Part shown: one piece after another, positions 1-9,378 of the stretch
Position numbering within the stretch: the first letter of the stretch is position 1
Layout: each line of letters opens with the position of its first letter
Assembly (NCBI GenBank): GCA_023257515.1
Contig: JALRCA010000264.1
Coordinates: 1 to 32,974, forward strand
Source of the DNA: Aeromicrobium sp.
GTDB lineage: Bacteria > Actinomycetota > Actinomycetes > Propionibacteriales > Nocardioidaceae
Reading direction: 5' to 3'
DNA length: 32,974 nt
Translations under genes and position numbers: made by a program
Notes under the pieces: model-generated
What the model was told of the DNA's origin: nothing
Database searches by the model: none
What the model saw: only the letters and a program-made list of their open reading frames with translations

Positions 1-261
1 GACGAGCCGTGCTCGGCGCTCGACCCGATCTCGACCTCGGTCATCGAGGACCTCGTGCACGAGCTCAAGAACGAGTACACGATCGTCATCGTCACCCACA
101 ACATGCAGCAGGCCGCGCGGGTGTCGGACGAGACCGCGTTCTTCAACCTCTCGGGGGTCGGCAAGCCGGGGCGCCTCATCGAGTCGGGCCGCACCGAGAA
201 GATCTTCTCCAACCCCGACGACCCCGCCACCGAGGCCTACATCCAGGGCCGCTTCGGCTGA
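1..261 (+). CDS. pstB: Phosphate ABC transporter ATP-binding protein PstB, C-terminal part (5' truncated by window)
   Basis: Frame 1 reads [49 protein letters not shown]...[19 protein letters not shown]: Walker B/D-loop and H-loop of PstB. Confidence 0.93.
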   Translation, partial: DEPCSALDPISTSVIEDLVHELKNEYTIVIVTHNMQQAARVSDETAFFNLSGVGKPGRLIESGRTEKIFSNPDDPATEAYIQGRFG

Positions 262-350
262 TCGGCACCCGCCACGGCACCGAGCCCGGGTTCCTGCACC
301 ACTGCGGTGTTGCGACCCCCGGTTGGCGACGAGGAACCGTGCGTCGTGTG

Positions 351-378
351 CTGGTTCCCCGGCGAGCCTGGGAACCAG
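351..378. terminator. Hairpin between convergent pstB and pit, probable bidirectional terminator
   Basis: CTGGTTCCC-(10 nt)-GGGAACCAG, perfect 9-bp stem between convergent genes; no clear U-tract. Confidence 0.5.
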
Positions 379-393
379 CGACCCCTGGCCGCG

Positions 394-1416
394 TCAGTTG
401 CCGGGGATGAGCAGGCGCAGCAGGCCGTAGCAGACCGCGCCGACGGCGGCGGCGGCCGGGATCGTGATGATCCACGCGGTGATGATCCCGCGGGCGACAC
501 CCCACCGGACGGCGCTGAAGCGCTTGGTCGCGCCGGCGCCCATGACCGCCGACGTCATGGTGTGGGTCGTCGAGACCGGCGCGTGGGCGTAGATCGCCAT
601 GCCGTACAGCACGACCGCGGCGGTCGACTCGGCCGAGAAGCCTCGCGGCGGGTCGACGGCGATGATGCGCCGGCCCATCGTGCGCATGATCCGCATGCCG
701 CCGGAGAAGGTGCCGAGGGAGATGGCGGTGGCCGCGGCCAGGATGACCCACAACGGGATGTCGTCGTTGGCCGACGTGTGCTCGCCACCCGCGATGAGCG
801 CGAGCACGATCACACCCATCGTCTTCTGCGCGTCCTGCAGACCGTGGCCGAGCGACAGCGCTGCCGCCGAGACGACCTGGGCGAGGCGGAAGCCGCGGTT
901 CACGCCGTGCGGGTTCTTGCGCCGGAAGATCCACATGATCGCCGTCATGACCGCGAACGCGCCGCAGAACCCGAGCAGCGGGCTCATGATCATGGGGATC
1001 GCGACCTTCTCGACCACCTTGTCCCAGTCGACCGTGACGCCGGCGGCGAGTCCCACCCCGATCAGGCCGCCGATCAGGGCGTGCGAGGACGACGACGGGA
1101 TGCCGTAGTACCAGGTGATGAGGTTCCACGTGATGGCGCCGACGAGCGCGCTCATGACGATGGTCAGGGCGTGCTCGGGCACCACCACACCGTCGAACCC
1201 GGACAGGATGTCCTTGATCGTCTTGGCGACCTCGACACCCAGCAGGGCGCCGACGAAGTTGAGGACGGCCGCCATGGCCAGGGCGATGCGCGGGGTCAGC
1301 GCGCGCGTCGAGACCGAGGTCGCGATCGCGTTCGCGGCGTCGTGGAAGCCGTTCGTGTAGTCGAAGAACAGCGCGATGGCGACGGTGGCGATCACCAGCG
1401 CCAGGACGAGATCCAC
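394..1416 (-). CDS. pit: PiT-family inorganic phosphate transporter
   Basis: 340 aa, multi-TM; FDYTNGFHDAANAIATSVSTRAL and YGIPSSSSHALIGGLIG signature motifs. Confidence 0.93.
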   Translation of the reverse strand: MDLVLALVIATVAIALFFDYTNGFHDAANAIATSVSTRALTPRIALAMAAVLNFVGALLGVEVAKTIKDILSGFDGVVVPEHALTIVMSALVGAITWNLITWYYGIPSSSSHALIGGLIGVGLAAGVTVDWDKVVEKVAIPMIMSPLLGFCGAFAVMTAIMWIFRRKNPHGVNRGFRLAQVVSAAALSLGHGLQDAQKTMGVIVLALIAGGEHTSANDDIPLWVILAAATAISLGTFSGGMRIMRTMGRRIIAVDPPRGFSAESTAAVVLYGMAIYAHAPVSTTHTMTSAVMGAGATKRFSAVRWGVARGIITAWIITIPAAAAVGAVCYGLLRLLIPGN

Positions 1417-1418
1417 GC

Positions 1419-2036
1419 TCAGGACTCCTTGACCGCGATCTGTTCCACGGTGTTGGCGACGGACTCCAGGGCGTCGATGGCGTGCTCGAGGGAGTCGACG
1501 ATGTCCTTGAGCTTGAGGACCTGCAGCGACTTGTAGTTGCCGCTGAACAGGTCGGCGACGATGCGTCGGTACGAGCGGTCGCCCTGGTTCTCGAGACGAT
1601 TGATCTCGATCCAGTACTCCTCGAGGTCCTTCATGGTGCGCAGGCGCGGCATGGCCTCGGCGGTGAGCTGCGTGGCGCGCTGCAGGACCTCGATCTGCGA
1701 GGCGTACTGAGCGGGCAGCTGCTCGACCTCGTAGAGACCGACGAGGTCGACGGCCTCCTCCATGTAGTCCATGACGTCGTCGAGGTTCGAGGCGAGACGG
1801 TAGATGTCCTCGCGGTCGAACGGCGTGATGAACGTGCTGTTGACGGTCTGGACGATCTTGTGGGTCGTCTCGTCGGCCTGGTGCTCGGCCTCGCGCATGC
1901 GCTCGCCGATGGCGGCCTGGTCGCTCTCGGGGTCGAGCAACTGCGCCAAGAGGTTGGCGCCGTTCACGAGGTGGTTCGCGGACTCCGAGAAGAGGTCGTA
2001 GAACGAGCTCTCCACCGGGCGGATGCGAAAACGCAC
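1419..2036 (-). CDS. DUF47 family protein (Pit accessory/PhoU-like)
   Basis: GTG start preceded by CAGGAG; VRFRIRPVESSFYDLFSESANHLVNGANLL...; 2 bp upstream of pit, the usual DUF47-Pit pairing. Confidence 0.88.
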   Translation of the reverse strand: MRFRIRPVESSFYDLFSESANHLVNGANLLAQLLDPESDQAAIGERMREAEHQADETTHKIVQTVNSTFITPFDREDIYRLASNLDDVMDYMEEAVDLVGLYEVEQLPAQYASQIEVLQRATQLTAEAMPRLRTMKDLEEYWIEINRLENQGDRSYRRIVADLFSGNYKSLQVLKLKDIVDSLEHAIDALESVANTVEQIAVKES

Positions 2037-2164
2037 GTGAGTCTCCTGTCGACTCTGGTCAGGCCTCGACCATGCTAGGGGACCGCGTGAAGAAGGTGTC
2101 AATCGGCCGGTCATCGGGCCGACACACAGCGGTCATCGCCCGGTCGGTGAGGCGAGGCGGGTCG

Positions 2165-2317
2165 TCAGGGAACGTCGAGACCGAGGATCGCGTCGACCTC
2201 GGTCTGGCTCAACGGCTGCTCACTGCCCGAGGCCGCGATGATCAGACGACTCGTCGTCTCGATCTCGTCCAGGGCTGCGTCGTCGCGCAGGCGCTGGTCC
2301 AACGGCTCGGGGGTCAT
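2165..2317 (-). CDS. Small hypothetical protein (~50 aa)
   Basis: MTPEPLDQRLRDDAALDEIETTSRLIIAASGSEQPLSQTEVDAILGLDVP; AGGAG upstream of the ATG at 2317. Confidence 0.6.
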   Translation of the reverse strand: MTPEPLDQRLRDDAALDEIETTSRLIIAASGSEQPLSQTEVDAILGLDVP

Positions 2318-2516
2318 GCCGGTCGCTCCTGGGGTTCGTTCGCGACGCGTGCGGGGGGTCATGCGTCGTAGGTCTCAGACTACCCCCGAGTCACTCGGCG
2401 TGGTCCTGAATCCTGCAGGTCGGAACGACGCGCCCCTCGACCGGAACGAGCGAGACCCGGGAGGCACGTCGGGTCGCGAGTCGACGGCCCCACGAGGTCG
2501 TTCGATCAGCCTGTGT

Positions 2517-2534
2517 TTGTCACGCGCGTGACAA
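2517..2534. promoter_or_regulatory. 18-bp perfect palindrome, putative operator
   Basis: TTGTCACGCGCGTGACAA equals its own reverse complement; lies upstream of the 2597 ORF. Confidence 0.45.
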
Positions 2535-2596
2535 GTCTTCTCGCGGCCGCGCCACTCTCGCGAAGCGTGACGGCCGCCACACCCCAGGGTCCGGTC

Positions 2597-3661
2597 ATGC
2601 ACAACACGTGGGTGATGGGGCGCGTCCTGGCGAGCACCGTGGCCGCTCTCGTCTGCCTGGTGGCCACGAGCGCCGCGGGAGAGGCCGACGACTCGTACTA
2701 CCCGGGCCTGCCCGTCCTCAGGACGCCCGACGGGTACCCCGACGCCGGCCTCGACAACGTCAACGTCAACTCCTGGCTCAACGCGCCCTGCAACGGCCTG
2801 ACCGGGTCGAGGGCGGCGAAGCAGTGGACGCGCATCCCCGTGGGGGCGCTGGCGTCCAACATCCAGCTCTTCACCTGCACGGCGGACGGCTTCGGCGGCA
2901 GCGTCGTGTGCCCGCCGAGCCCACGCGGCAAGGTCGACTTCGGGACGCAGTACTACGCGAACGCCTTCGTGGTCTCCCCCGCGGGATCGCGTGAGCCGTA
3001 CGGTCTCGGTCACGTGGTCACGGTGCGGACCGTGGCGTTCGGGTCCATCCCCGTCGAGGCGGACGTCCAGGTCCGACAGGCACGATCCGCTGACGGCCTG
3101 CCCGTGCCGCTGGTGGCCGAGTTCGCCGACATCGCGGTCCGCAACGGCGAGGCCCAGCACGCCGAGCTCTTGCCCGGGACGCTGAAGGGCAGGGTCTCCC
3201 TCGGCATGGTCGGTCTCCGGGTCGACGGGATCGACGTCGGACTGACCGGCACCTGCGCCACTCCCGACACCGATCTGTCGATCACGAGCAAGCTGCAGGT
3301 GTTCGAGGACATGGACACCCTCACGAGGTTCACGGTGCGCGAGTCGGTCAACGGCACGACGGGTGGCAGCTTCTCCGGCACGATCACCATCCCTGCCTTC
3401 GCGGGCTGCACCACCGGGTCCGGGGACGACGTGAGTCGGCTGCTGACCGCCGCGCTGTCGGGCCCGTCCAACCCCGTCAGCGTCTCGTACGGCTCGACGT
3501 TCTGCGGCACGGAGTTCAACGAGAACGGCACCTTCAAGCCGACGCCTCCCGGGGCGGACACCCCGGCGAAGGCAGGCTGCTTCCAGTTCCAGTACACGCC
3601 GGAGAACCCGGACCTCTGGGCGATCCCCCTGCCCTGGCCGATCCCGGGCCGAGCGCCCTGA
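2597..3661 (+). CDS. Hypothetical secreted protein
   Basis: Long ORF with N-terminal hydrophobic segment (VLASTVAALVCLVATSAAGEA) and several Cys; exact start uncertain. Confidence 0.65.
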   Translation: MHNTWVMGRVLASTVAALVCLVATSAAGEADDSYYPGLPVLRTPDGYPDAGLDNVNVNSWLNAPCNGLTGSRAAKQWTRIPVGALASNIQLFTCTADGFGGSVVCPPSPRGKVDFGTQYYANAFVVSPAGSREPYGLGHVVTVRTVAFGSIPVEADVQVRQARSADGLPVPLVAEFADIAVRNGEAQHAELLPGTLKGRVSLGMVGLRVDGIDVGLTGTCATPDTDLSITSKLQVFEDMDTLTRFTVRESVNGTTGGSFSGTITIPAFAGCTTGSGDDVSRLLTAALSGPSNPVSVSYGSTFCGTEFNENGTFKPTPPGADTPAKAGCFQFQYTPENPDLWAIPLPWPIPGRAP

Positions 3662-3719
3662 CGGATCCGCCGTCGGCGTCACGGACGGGCCAGGTCGCGC
3701 GTGGACGGCGCGGCCCGAC

Positions 3720-4400
3720 TCAGTCGCGGGCGGCCAGGACCTCGCGCCCCCGAGGAGTGGCCGGGAACCGGTCGATCAGCTCCCGCAGGGTTGCAGCGCC
3801 GGTGTTGGCCCCGAAGGCCTCGGTGCCGGGCTCGAGCCGCACACCATCGGCGAGCGAGCCGACGACCACGGGGTCGAAACCGATCCGGTCGACGAGATCG
3901 GCGACCGTCGCGACGTCGTCGGGGTCGTCACCGGCGACCGCGATGGCACGTCGGTCCTCGGCGCCTGGAGGCCGGGCCCCGTCCTCCAGGTCGTGGTAGC
4001 CCATGTGGTTGAAGGCCTTGACGACGCGTGAGCCGTCGAGATGCCGCTGGACGATCTCGGACGTCGAGGTGCGGGGATCGGTCAGGTCGTCACGGACGCC
4101 GTCGACCTCCCACCAGTAGTTCATGGCGTCGACGACGAGCCGGCCGGCCAGGGCGTCGCGCGACACCGCGGCGAGCTTGCCGAGCGGGAGTGCCAGCACG
4201 ACGGCGTCCGACTGCTCGGCGACCTCGGCCCCGGTCACGGCACGTGCGCCGGGAGCGAGCACCTCGACGGTCAGCGCGATGATCTCCGGGTCGCCCGACC
4301 CCGCGATCGCGACGTCCAGGTCTGCTGCGACGCCGAGGCGCGCCAGGACCGTGCCGACCTTGCCCGCGCCGAGGATGCCGAGCCGCTGGACCTGCTTCAT
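3720..4400 (-). CDS. NAD(P)-binding oxidoreductase, F420H2:NADP+ oxidoreductase-like
   Basis: [36 protein letters not shown] Rossmann GxGxxG; NYWWEVDG...[19 protein letters not shown] typical of the family. Confidence 0.8.
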   Translation of the reverse strand: MKQVQRLGILGAGKVGTVLARLGVAADLDVAIAGSGDPEIIALTVEVLAPGARAVTGAEVAEQSDAVVLALPLGKLAAVSRDALAGRLVVDAMNYWWEVDGVRDDLTDPRTSTSEIVQRHLDGSRVVKAFNHMGYHDLEDGARPPGAEDRRAIAVAGDDPDDVATVADLVDRIGFDPVVVGSLADGVRLEPGTEAFGANTGAATLRELIDRFPATPRGREVLAARD

Positions 4401-5455
4401 CACGCAGGCACGGACGACTCGGCCGCGAGCAGCTCGCGCACGCGCGGCACGACCTCGGACCCGTAGAGCTCGACGGCCGTGCGGCGTGCGGACGACGGCA
4501 GCGGCCCGAGCGTGTAGATGAGGTCGAAGCGGCCGACGCCGAGCGTCGTGATCGCCTTCGCGATGCGCTGCGCGACGGTCTCGGGCGAGCCGATGTAGAG
4601 CGAGCCGCCGGCCACCTCGGCCTCGAACTCGCGGGGCGTGATGGGCGGCCAGCCGCGGTCGGCACCGATGCGGTTGCGCATCGTGCGGTAGCCGGGCCAC
4701 GCGATCTTCATGGCCTCCTCGTCGGTGGCCGCGACGAACCCCGGCGAGTGCATGCCGACGGGGTGCGCCGTCGTGCCCATCTGCTCGGTGGCGCGCCGGT
4801 ACAGCTCGACGTACTGGGTGAACCGGCCGGGGGCGCCACCGATGATCGCCAGCATGAGCGGCAGGCCGTAGCGGGCCGTGCGGATGACCGACTGGGGCGA
4901 GCCGCCGACACCGACCCACGTGTCGAGCCGGCCGGACGCGGTCTTGGGGTAGACGTCGGCGTCGGTGAGCGCGGGACGGGTCGAGCCGCCCCAGGTGACG
5001 GGCTCCTCGTCGAGGAGCTTGACGAAGAGCTCGATCTTCTCCTCGAACAGCCGGTCGTAGTCGGCGAGGTCGTAGCCGAACAGCGGGAACGACTCGGTGA
5101 AGGAGCCCCGCCCGAGGATGACCTGGGCCCGCCCGTTCGAGAGCGCGTCGAGCGTCGCGAAGCGCTGGAAGACACGGACGGGGTCGTCGGAGGACAGGAC
5201 GGTGACGCCGGAGGCGAGCTTGATCCGCTCGGTGCGGCTCGCGATCGCGGCGAGCACGGTCTCGGGCGAGGAGATGGCGTACTCGTGCCGGTGGTGCTCG
5301 CCGAGCGCGACGACGTCGAGGCCCACCTGATCGGCGAGCACGGCCTCCTCGACGACCTGGCGGATCGCCTCCGGGTGGCCCAGCAGCTCGCCGGCGTCGT
5401 CGAGCGGCAGGTCGCCGAACGTGTCGATGCCGAACTGGACGGGTGCGGTGCTCAT
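4400..5455 (-). CDS. LLM class flavin-dependent oxidoreductase
   Basis: [11 protein letters not shown]...[71 protein letters not shown]; stop overlaps downstream start (ATGA). Confidence 0.9.
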   Translation of the reverse strand: MSTAPVQFGIDTFGDLPLDDAGELLGHPEAIRQVVEEAVLADQVGLDVVALGEHHRHEYAISSPETVLAAIASRTERIKLASGVTVLSSDDPVRVFQRFATLDALSNGRAQVILGRGSFTESFPLFGYDLADYDRLFEEKIELFVKLLDEEPVTWGGSTRPALTDADVYPKTASGRLDTWVGVGGSPQSVIRTARYGLPLMLAIIGGAPGRFTQYVELYRRATEQMGTTAHPVGMHSPGFVAATDEEAMKIAWPGYRTMRNRIGADRGWPPITPREFEAEVAGGSLYIGSPETVAQRIAKAITTLGVGRFDLIYTLGPLPSSARRTAVELYGSEVVPRVRELLAAESSVPA

Positions 5456-5542
5456 GTCGTGGCCTCCGGTCGCTGGTCCTCGCGGTGCTGCGTCAGGACC
5501 AACGATCTCGCGGGACCCCACATTCCTGCACGTCGGGTGAGG

Positions 5543-6091
5543 TCAGGCGCCGCGCGGCACGTAGCGCCGCACCACCGCGCCCGACCCGAGCTCCTCGACG
5601 TGGACGAGCTCCAGGTCGAGGGGGCGCGAGAGTCCCTCGAGCAGTCGCGGGCCGTGGCCTGCGACGACGGGGTGGACGATCAGCTCGTACTCGTCGATGA
5701 GCCCGAGCTCGGCCAGCGCGGTCGGCAGGGTGACGCCGCCGGTGGCGATACCCGTTCCGGGCTGATCCTTGAGCGCCCGTACCGCCGTCTCGAGGTCGCC
5801 CTGCACGAGCTCGGCGTTCCAGTCGACGCTCTCGAGCGTGCTCGACACGACGTGCTTGCGGGCCCGGTCGATCGTGAGGCCGAACGCGTGGGTCCACTCC
5901 GGCATCTCGTACAGCGCCGGCGGCCGCCACGCGCTCTCCATCATCTCGTAGACGACCCGCCCGAACAGGAGCGCGTCGCACCGCTCGATGTGCTGCGCCG
6001 CGACCCGGTGCACGTCGGCGTCCGGCACCCCGACCCGGTGGTCGACGCACCCGTCGAGCATGACGTTGATCGAATACCTGAGCGGCCGCAT
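5543..6091 (-). CDS. Dihydrofolate reductase / RibD C-terminal family protein
   Basis: MRPLRYSINVMLDGCVDH...LLFGRVVYEMMESAW...GVTLPTALAELGLIDEYELIVHPVVAGHGPRLLEGL. Confidence 0.85.
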   Translation of the reverse strand: MRPLRYSINVMLDGCVDHRVGVPDADVHRVAAQHIERCDALLFGRVVYEMMESAWRPPALYEMPEWTHAFGLTIDRARKHVVSSTLESVDWNAELVQGDLETAVRALKDQPGTGIATGGVTLPTALAELGLIDEYELIVHPVVAGHGPRLLEGLSRPLDLELVHVEELGSGAVVRRYVPRGA

Positions 6092-6169
6092 CGTGCCACG
6101 GTAGCGGTGAGCGGGACCCCGCCGCGGCGACTCTGCGAGGATGGCACCGCGGGCGGCGTGCGCCTCCCC

Positions 6170-6242
6170 GGGCCTCTAGCTCAATTGGCAGAGCAGCGGA
6201 CTTTTAATCCGCGGGTTGTGGGTTCGAGTCCCACGGGGCCTA
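6170..6242 (+). tRNA. tRNA-Lys (anticodon UUU)
   Basis: GGGCCTC TA GCTC AATTGGCA GAGC A GCGGA CTTTTAA TCCGC GGGTT GTGGG TTCGAGT CCCAC GGGGCCT A; all four stems fold; CCA not encoded. Confidence 0.95.
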
Positions 6243-6781
6243 CTGGGCCGGGCAATAGGTCCTTCGAAGCGATCGAGGTTGCCTGCGCCCGAAAGAAGAT
6301 CGTCTGCGACGCCGCCCATGTGCGGTTGCACCGAGCGAAGACATGCGTGGGACTGCTTCAGCTGCACGAGAATTCAGTCAATCCAGCCTTGGTCGCGCAG
6401 CCGGCGACTACACGTTTCGATCGGGTATCAATCCCAGCCAGGCAATTCGACCGCCCGGCGCGGTCCACGGCCTCGTCATCCTCGCCATAGTTCTTTCCTG
6501 ACCGTCGTACCCTCCTTGCTACTCCTCGCGCCCGAACCTGCAAACCTGACCCGCGCCGGCGCGGCGGCCGTGCTCTCGCGTAGTTCGCCGGAGTCGCGCT
6601 CATGTTTCTGGCACTTCTACACGGTTGCTCGAAGCACCAGCACCGCTCGGGCGCCCGACCCATCCGACGAGGTCACCCAGGGCTGCACGTAGTGGCCAGA
6701 ACCGCGAAGGAGGACGTGGGTGGCGATCGACGGCCGCTTCGGCGACGAGCCGTTCACGACATGCGCAACAGCAGGGAACCG

Positions 6782-6787
6782 TAGGCT
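6782..6787 (+). promoter_or_regulatory. Putative -10 (TAGGCT) for leaderless transcription of the 774-aa gene
   Basis: TAGGCT-N6-GTG(6794): TANNNT located 6 nt before the start codon. Confidence 0.45.
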
Positions 6788-6793
6788 CGAGGC

Positions 6794-9118
6794 GTGTCAG
6801 CCGACAACCAGTTCGCCAGCCTAGTCGCGTCGTTGCGCGCTCCCCGTGTTGCGTTGTGCGTCGACGACGCTCACTTCGTCCGTCAGACCAGCTCAGCGAT
6901 GCGAGTTCACGCGCAGTTGTGGGGCGGGGTCGGAAACGTCGTCATCTCGACTCTCGGCGGCAAACTGCATCCCGCCGTGGCCCGAGCGCTCGCCGCATAC
7001 GACCCTGACCACCTCAGCGTCCTCGGCCTCACCTACCCCGAGATCGAAGTCCAGGAGCCCGGTGTGCGGCCGCTGCACGTCGACGGCGAACTGGTCACTG
7101 ACCCCACCGAACGCGCCTCAGTGCTCGCGCAGATGGGAGAGTACGGCCCCCAGGTCGTTGAAGATGCCGTCGATGAGCAGTCCATCGAGCGTCTTCGTGG
7201 GACGTTGGCGACATTCGACGACGACGGTGAGTCCCGCGTCTCCTGGCTTCATCCTGGACAGATCGACGACACAGTTGTCTCGACCATCGGCACCCCGGAC
7301 TCGTACTCGGCCATCGAGACCGGCGACCCAATACTCGACCTGGCCGTAGGACTTCGGCGGGGCGTCCCGGTCCAGTCGTCCGGCCCGATGACGTTGAGTG
7401 AAACTCAGACCATCAGCACGTGCGTCGACCTTCTACTCAATCCCGCCGCCACCGACGACAAGTCGCCGTTCGCTCCCACCGCGATGGGTCTGACACGCAT
7501 CAGCGCCGGCGGCCATCGCCCCAACACCCCGATCGTCGTACTCGGTCGCACCGGGTCCGACATGTCACTCGCTACGACTCTTGACCGCCACCGCGGTAAC
7601 ACCGCATGGCTTCCGGTGACCGCCGACCACGGCATGTGGTTGAAGAGGCTCGGCGACTCACTCAAGTCGATGGGGAGCCGCAGTTACGTGCGCGAGCTCG
7701 TCGTCACCAGCACCAGCCTCAATGACAGCGACTGCAAGACCCTGTTCGAGCAGATCCAGGCCGCCGGGTTCATCCCTTGGCCGGCCGACCGACCCATCAA
7801 GGTCACATACGTGCCCGCCGACCACGTCCCACTCGGCCGGACCACCTTCACGTGGCGCGTGGAGAACTACTGGGATAGGCGTTTCACCGCACCGGTCACT
7901 ACCGAGGGTGGCAGCACCACACTTGTCTCTCCGCCACCATTGGACGTGCCCGAATGGTTCGACATCCACCCGAGGAAGTGGATCACCGAAGTCACCCACG
8001 ACAGGCGTCCCGTGCTTCGCCACCCGGGCATCAACGCCGATCACCTCCGCGCCCCGAACTCCAATCACTTCGAGACGTTCATCCGGGCCAGCCACGGAGC
8101 CGTCGCGTTCGAGTCAGCCCGATGGGACTTGGTGCTGGCCGGCTCATCTCACTTCGGCCAGCTCGCCCGTCCACGGTTGCGGTGGCCCGGCATCCGCGAG
8201 TCCCTCAACCTTGCCGCGCAAACTGCCGGACTCCGGGTCCGCCCCTCCGCGCCCGGCAAGATCGCACAATTGACGACCCTCATGTGGGGCGGACGAACTG
8301 ATCTCATCACAGATCTCCTGCCCGCCCGACGTCCACTCGTCGACCGATTGCTCACCGAACCAGGCGAGGACAGGCCGCTCGAGAAGGAGGCCGACGCCCC
8401 CAAACAGCAGCCCCGAATCCGCAAGCACGGCCGCTGCCTGGTCCCGTTCCCCGCATTCGACGGACTCGCCGACCCCGCCGATGTGCGTGCCTGGCTCGAC
8501 ACCAAGGTCAGCACCGGCGCAGTGCGCACCGGCATCATCCTCAACTGCGGCGTTTGCCCGTTCGGTGACTTCTACCCCATCGACAACGTCGGGTCGACGT
8601 TTACGTGCGCTCGCTGCGGAAGCGTCAACGCCCTCACATCCGAACGGTGGCGGAAGCCCGCCGAGGGCCCGATCTGGTACTTCGAGCTCCACCCGACCGC
8701 TGCCGAATTCTTCGCCACCCACAGTGACGCCGCGCTGCTGGCCACACACCACCACCCCGCCACCCAACGCACCGATGAGGTCGACTACGAACTCGAGTTC
8801 ATCAACACCAAGTCCGGCAAAGCCGAGGTCGAGGTCGACTTCGCCATCATGGGATGGGACGGGCTGATACTCGGAGAAGCCAAGTCGAACGGCGCACTAA
8901 AGGGCGCCAACGAGAAGGCGCGCGTCGCCGAAGTCGCCAAGAAGTTCAAGGCAGCCACCGCATCCGGCGCGACCGAAGTCTGCTTCGCCACGACCGGCTC
9001 CTGGAGTCAGACTGCGATCAACTCATTTCAGGCCGCGATCGCTGCGCACCAGCCATCTGTCACCGTGACAACCCTCGAACACATCGAGACGACCAACGCG
9101 ACCCATAAGGCTATGTAG
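6794..9118 (+). CDS. 774-aa uncharacterised protein with zinc ribbon and C-terminal PD-(D/E)XK nuclease-like region; candidate defence/restriction protein
   Basis: CX2C-X16-CX2C (CGVCPFGDFYPIDNVGSTFTCARC) and EVDFAIMGWDGLILGEAKSNG (D-X12-EAK); N-terminus LWGGVGNVVISTLGGKLHPAVARALAAYDPDHLSV not assigned. Confidence 0.8.
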   Translation: MSADNQFASLVASLRAPRVALCVDDAHFVRQTSSAMRVHAQLWGGVGNVVISTLGGKLHPAVARALAAYDPDHLSVLGLTYPEIEVQEPGVRPLHVDGELVTDPTERASVLAQMGEYGPQVVEDAVDEQSIERLRGTLATFDDDGESRVSWLHPGQIDDTVVSTIGTPDSYSAIETGDPILDLAVGLRRGVPVQSSGPMTLSETQTISTCVDLLLNPAATDDKSPFAPTAMGLTRISAGGHRPNTPIVVLGRTGSDMSLATTLDRHRGNTAWLPVTADHGMWLKRLGDSLKSMGSRSYVRELVVTSTSLNDSDCKTLFEQIQAAGFIPWPADRPIKVTYVPADHVPLGRTTFTWRVENYWDRRFTAPVTTEGGSTTLVSPPPLDVPEWFDIHPRKWITEVTHDRRPVLRHPGINADHLRAPNSNHFETFIRASHGAVAFESARWDLVLAGSSHFGQLARPRLRWPGIRESLNLAAQTAGLRVRPSAPGKIAQLTTLMWGGRTDLITDLLPARRPLVDRLLTEPGEDRPLEKEADAPKQQPRIRKHGRCLVPFPAFDGLADPADVRAWLDTKVSTGAVRTGIILNCGVCPFGDFYPIDNVGSTFTCARCGSVNALTSERWRKPAEGPIWYFELHPTAAEFFATHSDAALLATHHHPATQRTDEVDYELEFINTKSGKAEVEVDFAIMGWDGLILGEAKSNGALKGANEKARVAEVAKKFKAATASGATEVCFATTGSWSQTAINSFQAAIAAHQPSVTVTTLEHIETTNATHKAM

Positions 9119-9354
9119 CCACACTGACCATCGCCGGTGCCGTTGTCGGAGTCGACAGCTGGCCCGTCGAGCCGATGCCGGGTCCCGTGCTGCCACCACT
9201 CGAGTTGTCCGGTCGCGTGACGTTTCGTCGGGCCGGCGTCGCGAGGCAGTTTGTCGTCGACGCCCCACTCGAACTCGCCGTCGAAGCAGTCGTCGTGACC
9301 GGGTGCTCGTCCCTCCATTTCTCGGTCCATCTGCTGCGTGACTTCTTCAGACAA
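9028..9354 (-). CDS. Small ORF with HRxDGPA-type repeats, convergently overlapping the 774-aa gene; possibly 5' truncated
   Basis: FEWGVDDKLPRDAGPTKRHATGQLEWWQHGTRHRLDGPAV: one good and one degenerate W-x-G-x-HRxDGPA unit. TTG start or internal ATG at 9330. Confidence 0.45.
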   Translation of the reverse strand: MSEEVTQQMDREMEGRAPGHDDCFDGEFEWGVDDKLPRDAGPTKRHATGQLEWWQHGTRHRLDGPAVDSDNGTGDGQCGYIALWVALVVSMCSRVVTVTDGWCAAIAA

Positions 9355-9378
9355 TAAGAGTGCTCATGGAGGTTGATG

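Noticed and set aside
307-1536. 409-aa plus-strand ORF antisense to pit
   Set aside because: Low-complexity R/D/H/A-rich translation typical of high-GC shadow ORFs; the opposite frame encodes a clear PiT transporter.
2375-3682. 435-aa minus-strand ORF
   Set aside because: Shadow frame of the secreted-protein ORF; Arg/Gly/Asp-rich with no domain signature.
4748-6490. 580-aa plus-strand ORF containing LAQLAEQRTFNPRVVGSSPTGPT
   Set aside because: That peptide is the translation of the tRNA-Lys gene; the rest is antisense to the oxidoreductase and DHFR-family genes.
6358-6663. 101-aa minus-strand ORF in the tRNA-nuclease gap
   Set aside because: No domain, odd composition, no ribosome-binding site; treated as non-coding.
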